From positions 59,935,254-59,999,253 of the forward strand of contig NC_085138.1 of the NCBI RefSeq assembly GCF_035046485.1: DNA of 64,000 nt, read 5' to 3'. The notes beneath the pieces are model-generated. The model had not been told where the DNA came from and did no database searches. It worked only from the letters and a program-made list of their open reading frames with translations. The DNA comes from Aedes albopictus (lineage: Eukaryota > Arthropoda > Insecta > Diptera > Culicidae). Position 1 is the stretch's first letter. Each line of letters starts with the position of its first letter. Below, piece after piece: positions 12,541 through 22,854 of the stretch. The translations under genes were made by a program, and so were the position numbers.

Positions 12541-12708
12541 ACATTTGGCATAAGGCCGTTTGGCATAATGTCACTCGGCATAAAGACATTTGGCATAACG
12601 GTCATTTGTCATAATGGACTCTTGGTATAACAAAGAAGGGTGCATTTCGATTATGCCAAATGTATTTATGCCAAGTGACCTTATGCCAAACGGCCTTATG
12701 CCAAATGT
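12541..12708. mobile_element. Small MITE built of TTTGGCATAA repeats
   Basis: The left arm holds tandem variants of TTTGGCATAA and the right arm holds the complement TTATGCCAAA. The ends ACATTTGGCATAAGG and CCTTATGCCAAATGT are exact inverted repeats. The 168-bp unit is therefore both a palindrome and a short tandem array. No clear target duplication was identified. Confidence 0.75.
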
Positions 12709-12710
12709 CC

Positions 12711-14020
12711 AGCTCTCCTATTTGAGAATCAGATCCAGATGATCCCGTCTATCTCGGATTAAATTCATTTCCAATGGCTTTTTTTTCGCAAAATTTGAAG
12801 TCATGCGCCACAGTACCTCAGAAACGCTGACAATGAAGGGTGAGCCGCGCGCTGACGAACGACGTGCCAATAAGGTCGAGAATGCCACAAACGCCCACAC
12901 CGAAACCATCATCACCAGCGCCATCATCCGGCAGTAGTGCAACGGGGTCAGTTCATGGGCAATTTTATGGCGTGATCCCTGCTCAGTTTGGAAAGGAGGG
13001 ACAACGACGGAAGCGGTACCACTTTTGCGGGTACGGCAAGACCAATAAAAGGCAAACATTACCCAATTTTCCCGGTTATGTTCCCGAGGATGATGGCTCC
13101 TGGCATCGCTTTTTTCTCCCGCTCGCGCTCCTTCTTGTTTGGTTGTTGCTCATTTTGTTTGCCCTTTGTTTGGCTTTTAGTCCTGTTTGCACTGCGGGAT
13201 TGGGGGCCCATCAGGCTCGGCCACGGATGGGTTCGAAACTACATAACTGGGCCGGTTTTGTACACGGCGGCGTAGAACCCAATGCAAGCACCTTGATGTG
13301 GCTTTTAACTGCTCATTAACGTGCGCTTGCAGCATCGCCCAAATTAACTTTTAGGGTGAAATTCCTTCGGCGTGGCGTTTTCCGAGGATAATTAAGTGGA
13401 TTAAAATTCCTCCGCTCTAATTTATCAACTTTTTTAATTAACTTTTAAGCACGTTTCGCCGGCGGGGATTTTGCTGAACGGGAAATAGAAACTAGATGTA
13501 ATTAATTTTCCTAAATTGATAAATTGAAACCTAAGCGCCTGCAAGTCCGTCTCTGTTCTGTCTATAATCGATAGCCCTCATCCTTCAATAAAAATTGATG
13601 GTTTTGGTGCCATCGCGTTAAAAAAATGCCATTCTGTTCGGGTTGATGTGAGGTTGTCGTTAGTTGTCCTTTATTTGTCATCGCTCCGTTTTCATTTTTT
13701 TTTTGTTCGCTGGCCTGGATCAGTTTGAAATTTTGTTTTAAGCTATAAAGCATTTCCTGGCGTTGATGATGGAATACTGCCAATACCTGACATTGGTGTT
13801 TTTCATTGCGTTTATTTACGTCCGTGGCAGGTACCTACCAGAACATAAATAGTGCCAAAAACTGGGTGCACTATTTACAGAGTTCTGTAAGTATGATAGT
13901 ATATGAGGTAAATCAGGGGCATTTGATATAAATCCAAACGTGAGAAACTAGAGTAATTTGTTCCAGGATTCATGTTATAAGAAAAGAAAAAGAACTTTCG
14001 AGTTCTTAGGCGAACCATCA
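12711..14020. other. Single-copy, more GC-rich segment without a recognised gene
   Basis: The part from 12800 to 13480 is clearly more GC-rich than the window average. An ATG-started frame on the minus strand (13059-12718, 113 codons) has a hydrophobic stretch but no family I recognise. Plus-strand frames begin at GTG or TTG. This could hold a host exon or conserved non-coding DNA. I do not call a gene. The end, 13850-14020, is AT-rich. Confidence 0.35.
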
Positions 14021-14025
14021 TTAGC

Positions 14026-14822
14026 GTGTCCCAAAATTGCACATAGCGAAAAAGCTTGGGAGCTCATCCTGCAAAAGATAGCTAAGGGTGTTAGAAACAA
14101 ACTTTTGTATGACGGCAACTTTCAGAAATGACGTTTAGAGGTCGATTTTTTGAAAAATGGCCATTTTTCGTAATAAATTTCATACAAATTTATTTTTTTT
14201 CTGTACAAAAATTGACAATACTCACAATTTTTATATTTAACAACTTGATATAGACGTACGTGATTTTTTACTTTGCATGTGTTTTTGGGAAGTTCTTATG
14301 TGACATTTAGAAAAAAAAATACCTAAAAATTCGAATTTCACCAAATAGTAAATCGTGAATAACTCTAAAACGGATAGAAAAAACGCCATACTGTCATCGG
14401 CAAAGTTTTTCCTCGTGAAATTTCCTATCCTGTTTTAAATTAGCATTACGATGAGATACTTTTTATGATGGGTAAAATGCAAAATATATCAAAAAATGAC
14501 AAATCTTAGTAAATTCAAAAATTCAGTATCAAAAAGTTACCTGCAAAACATGTTATGAATTATTTTTCCCAAGTAGTTTGGATCTATATCAAGTTGTAAA
14601 AAATATAAAAATAGTGGGTATTGCCAATTTTTGTACGGTAAAAAATACTGGTATGAAATTTATTACGAAAAAATTGCCATTTTTTCAAAAATCTCGCCGG
14701 GGCGACCTCTAAACGTCATTTCTGAAAGTTACCGACATACAAAAGTTTGTTTCTAACACTCATACCTATCATTTGCAGGGTGATCCCCCAAGCTTTTTGA
14801 TCATGTGCAATTTTGGGACACC
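14026..14822. mobile_element. Non-autonomous DNA element with about 180-bp terminal inverted repeats
   Basis: The left end GTGTCCCAAAATTGCACAT is mirrored by ATGTGCAATTTTGGGACAC on the right. Inward of these, matching inverted segments include GTTAGAAACAAACTTTTGTA and GACGTTTAGAGGTCG. The GTGTCCCAAAATTG type of end recalls Tc1/mariner-like elements, but no TA duplication is evident. No transposase is encoded. Confidence 0.7.
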
Positions 14823-14993
14823 CTACATCATAACCATCCATAGTAACGTTGACGTAAGCAAGAAGATCGTCGTTGTGATTGTGTTTAACAATGGTCAAAT
14901 GTGTGTTCAATTTCTCTTATCGATCGCTTGCGTATCTGTCCACCTGGTCCTTTCATTACTTTCCAAACTCCCTCTTACTTTGAGCAATATTAT

Positions 14994-15547
14994 TGTAACG
15001 ACAAGTCCCGTCGTTCTGGTACCACTGCAACGAACTATCAATCCCACTTTCCATCCGTACACGACTCACATTTGTCAAACCAAATGACTGGCACAATAGG
15101 TAGGCAATGATATAATGTGCATATAGCGGAGTGAGTCGAGTTATTATGTGAGTCAGAAATTTATTGACAAAATAGTGCATTCGGTTAAATGTTTCTTTAT
15201 AATTGATTTGTTCTTATATCTACAATTTACAGTGCCTTAAATCTATAGTTCAATCTTAAATCTATCATGCAATTATGCCTAAATTTGTTATCTAAAAACT
15301 AGTAAGTACGGTCAATGAAATTGTAAACGTAACCTAAAGAGTGAAATTGTAATTACAGAACTAAATCAATATTCAGTGGAGCTGTAGATACGATCTATCC
15401 TGAATTTCAGTTCAGTACACCAAATTTGTAAGTTTACGATCTCATCTTAAAATGAATTTGATAAAATAAAAATCTATTTTTTAGCTTGAAGCGCACAAAT
15501 CAAACAAATCGTGTAGCTATTGAGAGTTGGTGATTTCTGACCCCACA
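14994..15547 (+). repeat. 5' LTR of the BEL/Pao element
   Basis: The LTR is 554 bp, begins TGTAACGACAAG and ends TGACCCCACA. It should supply promoter and polyadenylation signals. An AATAAAA string lies near 15473 (GATAAAATAAAAATC). No core promoter could be placed with confidence. Confidence 0.95.
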
Positions 15548-15579
15548 AACTCTTCAAGAAATTTGTACGAGGGAGAAAT

Positions 15580-18500
15580 ATGGATGGACATCACAATGCC
15601 ACTGGGTTCAACTGCAAGAAGTGCCAACGACCCGATTCGGCAGATGAGCAGATGGTCGCTTGTGATTCGTGTCAGGATTGGGAGCACTTTACCTGCGCTG
15701 GGGTAGATGTGAGCATTAAGGACCAGCCGTATGTGTGCAGTGAATGCAAGCTCAAGAAAACCGGAGCCACGCCGAAGGAATCGTTGAGACCACCGGACAA
15801 GCAGGATAAGAAGTCATCGAGAGCTTCGTCGAAGAAGGCAAACTCGAAAAACAACCTTGCCCCTTCGAGTGTCAGTTCCGCAACTCGAATGGCTATGCTG
15901 CAGGCGCAGCTGAAAATGATTGAGGATCAGGAGTTGCAGCAGGCTCGTGATTTAGAGGCGGAAGAAGAGCTGAAAAAGCGCGAAATGGAGGAAGCTCAAC
16001 GTCAGCTGGTGGAAAAAAGGAAGCTACAGGAAGAGGAAAACCGCCTACGTGAGTTGAAACTACGTGAGGAAAAGGAGATTCTCGAAAAGCGGAAAATCAT
16101 GAGGCAGCAATCCGCTGAGAAGAAAAGTGCGCTTTTAAAGCAGATGTCCGAATTCGGCAGCAAGTCCGGTTCAAACGTAGATTCGAACGAGAAGGTGTCA
16201 TCGTGGCTGGCAAAACAAGAGGATCTACCGCCACTTCCGGCGGAGCCACTTGTACACACCAACAAGCCATTCCCCGCGTTGGCACAAACTGCAGCCATCA
16301 CATCAACGCACGTTCTACCGCAATTTCCATCCAGTTCGGCGGCGCCTGGTCAGGGACCAGGACCTAGTTCCCTTGCGCCTCCGCTCATGTCAACTACTGT
16401 TCCGCCTACCTTCCAATCAAACGTGCCGACGTTGTGCACACCGTATGGCGCGAACAATGTAGCGCCGCCGCAGCATATGCCCGTTACAGTGGCGACTGAA
16501 AATCTACCGATGCATAGCAGCATTCCACCACACGTTCCATCTGCTGCACCAGCTTCAGTGCCGAATCCGCAACCATACCCGTCGGTGTTCGCTGCATCTG
16601 GTGGCGAAGTTGGTCAATCGCACCTTTACTCGTGTGGCAATCTGGCGCCACCCGAGGTCCCAGCAACTCTAAACACCAACCAGCTAGCAGCGCGACAAGT
16701 TCTGGGGAAGGAGATGCCAAAGTTCAGTGGTCGTCCGGAGGACTGGCCACTCTTCATAACGAGCTTCGAACAATCTACGATAGCATGCGGCTATACAAAC
16801 GTCGAAAATTTGATCCGCCTCAAGAAATGTCTTGATGGTAACGCGTTGGAGTCCGTGCGTAGCAAGCTGCTCCTCTCGTCCAGCGTGCCGCATGTGATTC
16901 AAACACTTCGCACTCTCTACGGACGACCCGAACTGCTGATTCGTTCGTTATTGGAAAAAATCCATCACGCTCCGACGCCTAGATATGACCGTTTGGAAAC
17001 CGTGATTGAATTCGGAATAGCAGTTCAGACTCTGGTTGACCATCTAGTCGCGGCGGGCCAGAATGTCCACCTCTCTAATCCCGCACTCATGCAAGAGCTG
17101 GTGGAAAAACTGCCGGGGACGATGAGAATGGAGTGGGCTGTTTATAAGTCTCGGCTTCCGGTAGCTACGTTGCAGACTTTTGGAGAGTTCATGTCTGGGC
17201 TGGGGGCAACGGCGAGTCAGGTCTCGTTCGAGCTTCCCACACTTGATCGGTCCGCAAGAAGCGACAGGGCTAAAGTGAAAAGTAAAGGCGTCGTTCAAAC
17301 CCATTCGGCAGGTTCTGCTTCAACTCCATCTACTTCGATGGTCAAGACTGGAAGGCTGGTGAAACCATGTCCGTGCTGTAGTCGAGAAGGCCATAGACTA
17401 GCGGAATGCGATCGCTTCAAGCTCCTGAAGACAGACGACCGTTGGAAACTGGCAGAACAGAAGAGTCTTTGCCGTACTTGCCTCAATAACCACGGAAAGT
17501 GGCCCTGTCGGTCATGGAAAGGTTGTGAAATAGAAGGCTGTCGGCACAAACATCACACACTGCTCCATGAGGCACCGTCAAATTCTCAGTCTACCGGAAT
17601 GACAGCCAGCCACTTATCTACGGATCAGTTCTGTATGTTCAGAATCGTTCCAGTGGTGTTGCATACAAAAGGACGAAAGCTGTTCATCTTTGCCTTCATC
17701 GATGAAGGATCGTCGGAAACTCTCATCGAAGAAATAGTGGCTAAACAGTTAGACGCAACAGGGCCAACCGAACCACTGACTTTACACTGGACCGGAAGTG
17801 TCTCCCGAGAAGAATCGAACTCGCAGCGAATACAGTTGAAGATTACTGCAAAGAGCGGCGGGGCTTATCATGACCTTCGTCATGTACGTACCGTGAGCTG
17901 CCTAGTGCTTCCGTCACAAACATTACGTTATGAGGAAATGGCTCAACGTTTCCCTCACCTACGAGGACTCCCAATCGAAGACTACACGAACGTGCAACCC
18001 AAATTGCTGATCGGACTCAACAATCTCGGCCTATGCGTCCCGAGGAAATTGCGGGAAGGAAGACCTCATGAACCGGTGGCCGTTAAGTGTCATCTTGGAT
18101 GGAGTGTCTACGGTGGCGTTTCTTCTAGTGCGATTCGAAGCGTTGCTGTTAACTTTCACGCTGCCACTGCATCGGATCCTGATAAGCTTCTCAATGAACA
18201 ACTTCGAGATTACTTTGCAATCGAAAGCAGCATGGTATCGCCTGGCTTCCAAACAGATTCGGAGGAGGACAAACGTGCGAGAGCTCTTTTGGAATCTACA
18301 ACCCGGCGGATCGGAAACTGTTTTGAAACCGGACTACTCTGGAGGACAGACGCGGTGGATTTCCCCAACAGTTACGGCATGGCGATACGCCGGCTTCAAT
18401 CTCTGGAACGGAAGTTTCGTCAGCATCCAGATCTCGGAGACAGGGTTGCTCAGCAGATACGTGATTACGAGCAAAAAGGGTATGCACGGCAAGCTACAGA

Positions 18501-21500
18501 AGAAGACCTGGCGTACAACGACAACAGTCGAACGTGGTATCTTCCCTTAGGAATTGTGGTCAACCCTAAAAAACCCAGCAAGCTTCGATTGATATGGGAC
18601 GCAGCGGCGAAAGTTGGCGACGTGTCTTTCAACTCGAAACTCCTGAAAGGGCCGGATCTATTGACCCCGCTCCCGGCTGTACTCTCTCGGTTCCGCCAAT
18701 TTCCGGTTGCAGTTGCAGGGGATATCAAAGAGATGTTCCACCAGATCAAAATTCGGAAACAAGATCAACAATCTCAACGCTTCCTCTGGCGGGAACATCC
18801 ATCTGAGCAACCTAGGATCTACATTATGAAAGTTGCAACATTTGGCTCAACGTGCTCCCCAGCATCGGCGCAGTTCGTGAAGAACCTCAACGCTGCAGAG
18901 TACGCCGACCAGTATCCTCGGGCTGTAGTTGCTATCCACGACAACCACTATGTGGATGATTACTTGGACAGTTTTCAGACGATCGAGGAAGCGGTCCAAG
19001 TAGTTGGGGAAGTGAAACACGTCCATGCGATGGGCGGATTTGAAATTCGTAATATGCTTTCGAACTCTGTGGAGGTACTTCGAAGGATTGAAGAGCTTCC
19101 TGGCGAAAATTCCAAGGACTTATCGTTGACGCGTGGGGAAACTACTGAATCGGTACTCGGAATGCGCTGGGTACCAACGGAGGACGCATTTACCTACACG
19201 TTTGCCCTTCGAGCCGATCTACAAGCGGTGTTGGAGGACGATCATGTGCCGACAAAGCGGGAACTCCTGAAAGTAGTGATGAGTTTGTTCGATCCACTTG
19301 GCTGTATCTCTTTCTTCTTGGTACACGGGAAGATCCTCATCCAGGATAGCTGGATTTCGAAGATTGACTGGGACGATCCTATATCCGATAGCTGCTTGGT
19401 GCGATGGAAACAGTGGACTGCGCTCTTCGATCAACTGCCGTCGCTCAGGATTCCTCGGTGCTACTTTCGGGCACCCTATCCGAATAATTTCGATAAACTA
19501 CAGCTGCACGTCTTCGTAGATGCCAGTGAGTCTGCGTATTCGTGCGTGGCGTACTTCCGTCTTCCAGTCGGAGAGCAGATTCAAGTGGCTATGGTTGCCG
19601 CCAAGACAAAGGTGGCCCCTATCAATACTATCTCCATTCCGCGTTTAGAGCTGAAAGCTGCCGTTCTCGGAACTCGCCTGTTGGAATCTGTAAAACAGTA
19701 CCATACCATTCCGATTGAGGATTCTTTCCTATGGAGTGATTCCAAAACGGTGCTGGCGTGGATTCAATCGGAACACCGTCGCTATCACAAGTTTGTTGCA
19801 GTGCGCGTCGGAGAAATTCTGCTTTCTAAGGATGCGAAGAACTGGCGATGGGTACCCTCGAAAACTAATCCAGCGGACGAGGCCACTAAATGGAAAACTG
19901 GACCGAATCTCAGCACAGACGGCCCGTGGTTTCGTGGTCCAAACTTCTTGAGGCAACACGAAACCTCTTGGCCAGCACAGCTACAAACCTTCACCACTCA
20001 AGAAGAAATACGCTCTGTGCATCTGCACCGGATTCAATGTTCTATCGTAGATCCTGCACGATTCAGCAAGTGGACGAAAATGCAGCGTACGGTCGCGTTT
20101 GTGTTGCGGTACGTTGACAATCTAAAACGGAAGGTCGATGGTCGCCAACTAGCCAACGGAATACTTAACCAAGAGGAGCTGGCGAAAGCAGAGCAGTTTC
20201 TTTGGAAAACCGCACAAGCAGAAGCCTTTCCAGAGGAAATAACAGTGCTCAAACGAACCCAAGGATCTCCAGAATCACGACACTGTATAGTATCGAAATC
20301 AAGCCGCATCTACAAGCGATGGCCCTTCCTGGACGAAGATGGTGTTCTCCGTATGCGAGGTAGAATTTCTGCAGCTCCTTTCGTACAATACGAAACAAAG
20401 TATCCAGCGATCTTGCCCGAGAAGCATCCAATCACGTTTCTTCTCGTAGAGTCGTTCCACTGCCGATTTCGTCATGCGAATAGGGAAACCATTACGAACG
20501 AACTACGACAACGTTTCGACATACCCAGACTGCGAGCGCTGATTAGTCGAGTCATGCGAAGTTGTGCCTGGTGCCGAATAGCGAAGGCATCCCCAAAACC
20601 ACCTGTAATGGGCCCTCTACCAGAAGCCCGTGTAACACCATTCATCCGGCCATTTACATACGTGGGACTGGACTACTTTGGCCCGGTGTTCGTGAAAGTC
20701 GGTAGGAGTCAGGCAAAGCGATGGGTGGCACTGTTTACCTGCCTTACCATCAGGGCGGTGCACCTCGAAGTGGTGCATAGCCTCAACGCTGTATCCTGCA
20801 TCATGGCTATTCGTCGATTTGTATCTCGACGAGGTACCCCTGCTGAATTCCACACCGATAACGGAGCCTGCTTTCAAGCCGCAAGCAAGGAGTTGGCCAG
20901 CGAGATAAAGTCTCGGAATGAGGAGATAGCTCTCACGTTCACCAGTGCGCAGACAAAATGGTGTTTCATTCCACCTTCTGCACCCCACATGGGCGGGGCG
21001 TGGGAACGTCTTGTGCGCTCGGTGAAGGCAGCGGTTGGGACAATACTAGACGCTCCTCGACGACCGGATGACGAAACCCTGGAGACCGTTCTGTTTGAAG
21101 CAGAGGCTATGATCAACTGTAGACCTTTAACGTACGTGCCTTTGGAGTCAGCAGACGAAGAATCTATCACCCCGAATCATTTTCTGCTTGGCAGCTCCAA
21201 CGGAGTGAGAATTCGACCCACGGAACCTGTCCCAGAACATGCTACGTTAAGGAGTAACTGGAAGCTTGCTCAACACATCACCGATCAACTCTGGCGCAGG
21301 TGGATCAAAGAGTTCCTGCCTGTAATCAACCGCAGGTCTAAATGGCATGAGGAAGCAAAGGATCTACGAGTAGGCGATCTAGTTTTAGCAGTAAATGGAA
21401 CTTTGAGAAACCAGTGGATTTGGGGCCGTATAATTCAGGTCTTTCCTGGGAAAGATGGCAGAGTTCGTCAAGCCCTAGTGAAAACAGCGACAGGAGTCCT

Positions 21501-21726
21501 GAAAAGAGCAGCGGTTAAGCTTGCGGTTCTTGACGTTGTAGAGAATTGTAAACCAGATTACGGCCCTTCAGAGACTTCAACCCTTCACCATGGTTTACGG
21601 GAGGGGGTATGTAACGACAAGTCCCGTCGTTCTGGTACCACTGCAACGAACTATCAATCCCACTTTCCATCCGTACACGACTCACATTTGTCAAACCAAA
21701 TGACTGGCACAATAGGTAGGCAATGA
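15580..21726 (+). CDS. BEL/Pao Gag-Pol polyprotein (2048 aa) with an N-terminal PHD-type zinc finger
   Basis: One uninterrupted frame encodes structural and enzymatic proteins for retrotransposition in the cytoplasm and nucleus. Residues 12-56 form a C4-H-C3 PHD-like finger (C12, C15, C28, C31, H36, C39, C53, C56). Residues about 105-200 are a charged coiled coil, followed by a Pro/Ser-rich linker and a DUF1759-like Gag core (about 370-540). A zinc-knuckle-like CPCC..GH....C motif lies near 597. An aspartic protease candidate has FIDEGSS near 704-710, where a DTG/DSG triad is usual. RT has [10 protein letters not shown] near 1046 and YVDD near 1123. RNase H has FVDASES near 1311 and SDSKTVLAW near 1386. 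Integrase has an H2C2 finger (about 1625-1665) and the D, D, E residues in [15 protein letters not shown] and [12 protein letters not shown]5641-like tail follows. The ATG at 15580 is 33 nt from the LTR. The last 38 codons lie inside the 3' LTR. Confidence 0.97.
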   Translation: MDGHHNATGFNCKKCQRPDSADEQMVACDSCQDWEHFTCAGVDVSIKDQPYVCSECKLKKTGATPKESLRPPDKQDKKSSRASSKKANSKNNLAPSSVSSATRMAMLQAQLKMIEDQELQQARDLEAEEELKKREMEEAQRQLVEKRKLQEEENRLRELKLREEKEILEKRKIMRQQSAEKKSALLKQMSEFGSKSGSNVDSNEKVSSWLAKQEDLPPLPAEPLVHTNKPFPALAQTAAITSTHVLPQFPSSSAAPGQGPGPSSLAPPLMSTTVPPTFQSNVPTLCTPYGANNVAPPQHMPVTVATENLPMHSSIPPHVPSAAPASVPNPQPYPSVFAASGGEVGQSHLYSCGNLAPPEVPATLNTNQLAARQVLGKEMPKFSGRPEDWPLFITSFEQSTIACGYTNVENLIRLKKCLDGNALESVRSKLLLSSSVPHVIQTLRTLYGRPELLIRSLLEKIHHAPTPRYDRLETVIEFGIAVQTLVDHLVAAGQNVHLSNPALMQELVEKLPGTMRMEWAVYKSRLPVATLQTFGEFMSGLGATASQVSFELPTLDRSARSDRAKVKSKGVVQTHSAGSASTPSTSMVKTGRLVKPCPCCSREGHRLAECDRFKLLKTDDRWKLAEQKSLCRTCLNNHGKWPCRSWKGCEIEGCRHKHHTLLHEAPSNSQSTGMTASHLSTDQFCMFRIVPVVLHTKGRKLFIFAFIDEGSSETLIEEIVAKQLDATGPTEPLTLHWTGSVSREESNSQRIQLKITAKSGGAYHDLRHVRTVSCLVLPSQTLRYEEMAQRFPHLRGLPIEDYTNVQPKLLIGLNNLGLCVPRKLREGRPHEPVAVKCHLGWSVYGGVSSSAIRSVAVNFHAATASDPDKLLNEQLRDYFAIESSMVSPGFQTDSEEDKRARALLESTTRRIGNCFETGLLWRTDAVDFPNSYGMAIRRLQSLERKFRQHPDLGDRVAQQIRDYEQKGYARQATEEDLAYNDNSRTWYLPLGIVVNPKKPSKLRLIWDAAAKVGDVSFNSKLLKGPDLLTPLPAVLSRFRQFPVAVAGDIKEMFHQIKIRKQDQQSQRFLWREHPSEQPRIYIMKVATFGSTCSPASAQFVKNLNAAEYADQYPRAVVAIHDNHYVDDYLDSFQTIEEAVQVVGEVKHVHAMGGFEIRNMLSNSVEVLRRIEELPGENSKDLSLTRGETTESVLGMRWVPTEDAFTYTFALRADLQAVLEDDHVPTKRELLKVVMSLFDPLGCISFFLVHGKILIQDSWISKIDWDDPISDSCLVRWKQWTALFDQLPSLRIPRCYFRAPYPNNFDKLQLHVFVDASESAYSCVAYFRLPVGEQIQVAMVAAKTKVAPINTISIPRLELKAAVLGTRLLESVKQYHTIPIEDSFLWSDSKTVLAWIQSEHRRYHKFVAVRVGEILLSKDAKNWRWVPSKTNPADEATKWKTGPNLSTDGPWFRGPNFLRQHETSWPAQLQTFTTQEEIRSVHLHRIQCSIVDPARFSKWTKMQRTVAFVLRYVDNLKRKVDGRQLANGILNQEELAKAEQFLWKTAQAEAFPEEITVLKRTQGSPESRHCIVSKSSRIYKRWPFLDEDGVLRMRGRISAAPFVQYETKYPAILPEKHPITFLLVESFHCRFRHANRETITNELRQRFDIPRLRALISRVMRSCAWCRIAKASPKPPVMGPLPEARVTPFIRPFTYVGLDYFGPVFVKVGRSQAKRWVALFTCLTIRAVHLEVVHSLNAVSCIMAIRRFVSRRGTPAEFHTDNGACFQAASKELASEIKSRNEEIALTFTSAQTKWCFIPPSAPHMGGAWERLVRSVKAAVGTILDAPRRPDDETLETVLFEAEAMINCRPLTYVPLESADEESITPNHFLLGSSNGVRIRPTEPVPEHATLRSNWKLAQHITDQLWRRWIKEFLPVINRRSKWHEEAKDLRVGDLVLAVNGTLRNQWIWGRIIQVFPGKDGRVRQALVKTATGVLKRAAVKLAVLDVVENCKPDYGPSETSTLHHGLREGVCNDKSRRSGTTATNYQSHFPSVHDSHLSNQMTGTIGRQ
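21599..21607 (+). promoter_or_regulatory. Polypurine tract of the BEL/Pao element
   Basis: GGGAGGGGG lies two bases before the 3' LTR, where plus-strand DNA synthesis is primed in LTR retrotransposons. It is also read as codons of the polyprotein. Confidence 0.8.
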
Positions 21727-22163
21727 TATAATGTGCATATAGCGGAGCGAGTCAAGTTATTATGTGAGTCAGAAATTTATTGACAAAATAGTGCATTCGG
21801 TTAAATGTTTCTTTATAATTGATTTGTTCTTATATCTACAATTTACAGTGCCTTAAATCTATAGTTCAATCTTAAATCTATCATGCAATTATGCCTAAAT
21901 TTGTTATCTAAAAACTAGTAAGTACGGTCAATGAAATTGTAAACGTAACCTAAAGAGTGAAATTGTAATTACAGAACTAAATCAATATTCAGTGGAGCTG
22001 TAGATACGATCTATCCTGAATTTCAGTTCAGTACACCAAATTTGTAAGTTTACGATCTCATCTTAAAATGAATTTGATAAAATAAAAATCTATTTTTTAG
22101 CTTGAAGCGCACAAATCAAACAAATCGTGTAGCTATTGAGAGTTGGTGATTTCTGACCCCACA
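21610..22163 (+). repeat. 3' LTR of the BEL/Pao element
   Basis: It has the same 554-bp length as the 5' copy, with only two substitutions noticed. The polyprotein frame runs into it and stops at 21724-21726. The target duplication ATTAT follows at 22164-22168. Confidence 0.95.
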
Positions 22164-22168
22164 ATTAT

Positions 22169-22850
22169 GTAGATGTAGTGGGTATGCGTTTTCCACTACT
22201 GTTTGTACCGTTTCACGTTCTGTCGTGTTCAATGCTGCAGCATTACCGCCCGCTCTGCGTTCTTCTACTCAATAAATTGCCCTGCTGTGCTCCGATTTAC
22301 CTAGCTTTCTTCTTCGGCTCGAGAAACTTATTCAATCAATAGTATAAATGATTCATTCAGAACTGTTGTGTTCGAACGCAATCTCAGACATCACTGTTAA
22401 AGTGTTCCAAAAGAAATCTTCTGAATAAAAACAAAACAATTCATTTAATTAAAATCCCACTCAGGATACAGTTCGAAACGTGTTCTGCAATTCTAACAAA
22501 AGTGCTTTCGGTGATTTTTTGTGAGACTTCTAATATTCAGCAAAAAAATCTTCAGGATTGATTGATTGATTTATCTTTATTATAGAGACTTTCAGCCCTT
22601 GGCTAGTTCATCTCTAATGCTCTTCAGGAGTTCAATTCAGGAATAACTTGAAAACGACTCAATTCAATTCAATTCAATCGTTCGTGGGTGAGCTGAAAAC
22701 AACGTCAAAAAATCTTAGATACATTGTTAGTGATCTAGCAATTAGTCTTACAAGAAAAGGTGCATTAAGCACCTCCAAAGTTTTTTTTAATATGTTTTAA
22801 GTTTCTACTAAACCGAACTAAACTAAAGCCAAAATTTATTACGAATTTTA
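22169..22850. other. Flanking DNA without a recognised gene
   Basis: The first 300 bases are of mixed composition and contain TATAAA at 22343, an AATAAA at about 22424 and several short CT-rich runs. It could be a fragment of another LTR or a host sequence, but no partner repeat is in the window. A simple ATTCA-type run (TCAATTCAATTCAATTC) occurs at 22660-22676. Confidence 0.35.
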
Positions 22851-22854
22851 AACT

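Larger units (their letters stand above)
14994..22163 (+). mobile_element. Complete BEL/Pao LTR retrotransposon
   Basis: Two 554-bp LTRs bracket a single long open frame. A perfect 5-bp target duplication, ATTAT, lies at 14989-14993 and 22164-22168. The LTRs start TGTAACG and end CCCACA. I count two differences between them (near 15132 and 15138 against the 3' copy), which implies a recent insertion. A purine tract at 21599-21607 precedes the 3' LTR. Immediately 3' of the first LTR the sequence AACTCTTCAAGAAAT is where the primer binding site should be, but I cannot name the tRNA. The internal coding order, Gag-protease-RT-RNase H-integrase, is that of BEL/Pao. All parts needed for transposition in cis look present. 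Confidence 0.97.

Noticed and set aside
12840..13319. 159-codon plus-strand frame as a host gene
   Set aside because: It begins at GTG, has no recognisable domain and overlaps another frame on the minus strand. I left the segment as unassigned DNA.
22343..22360. TATAAA followed by TCAG as a core promoter (a similar pair occurs at 54759-54777)
   Set aside because: The distance from TATA to the TCAG adenine is 16 nt in both places, too short for the usual 25-30 nt.
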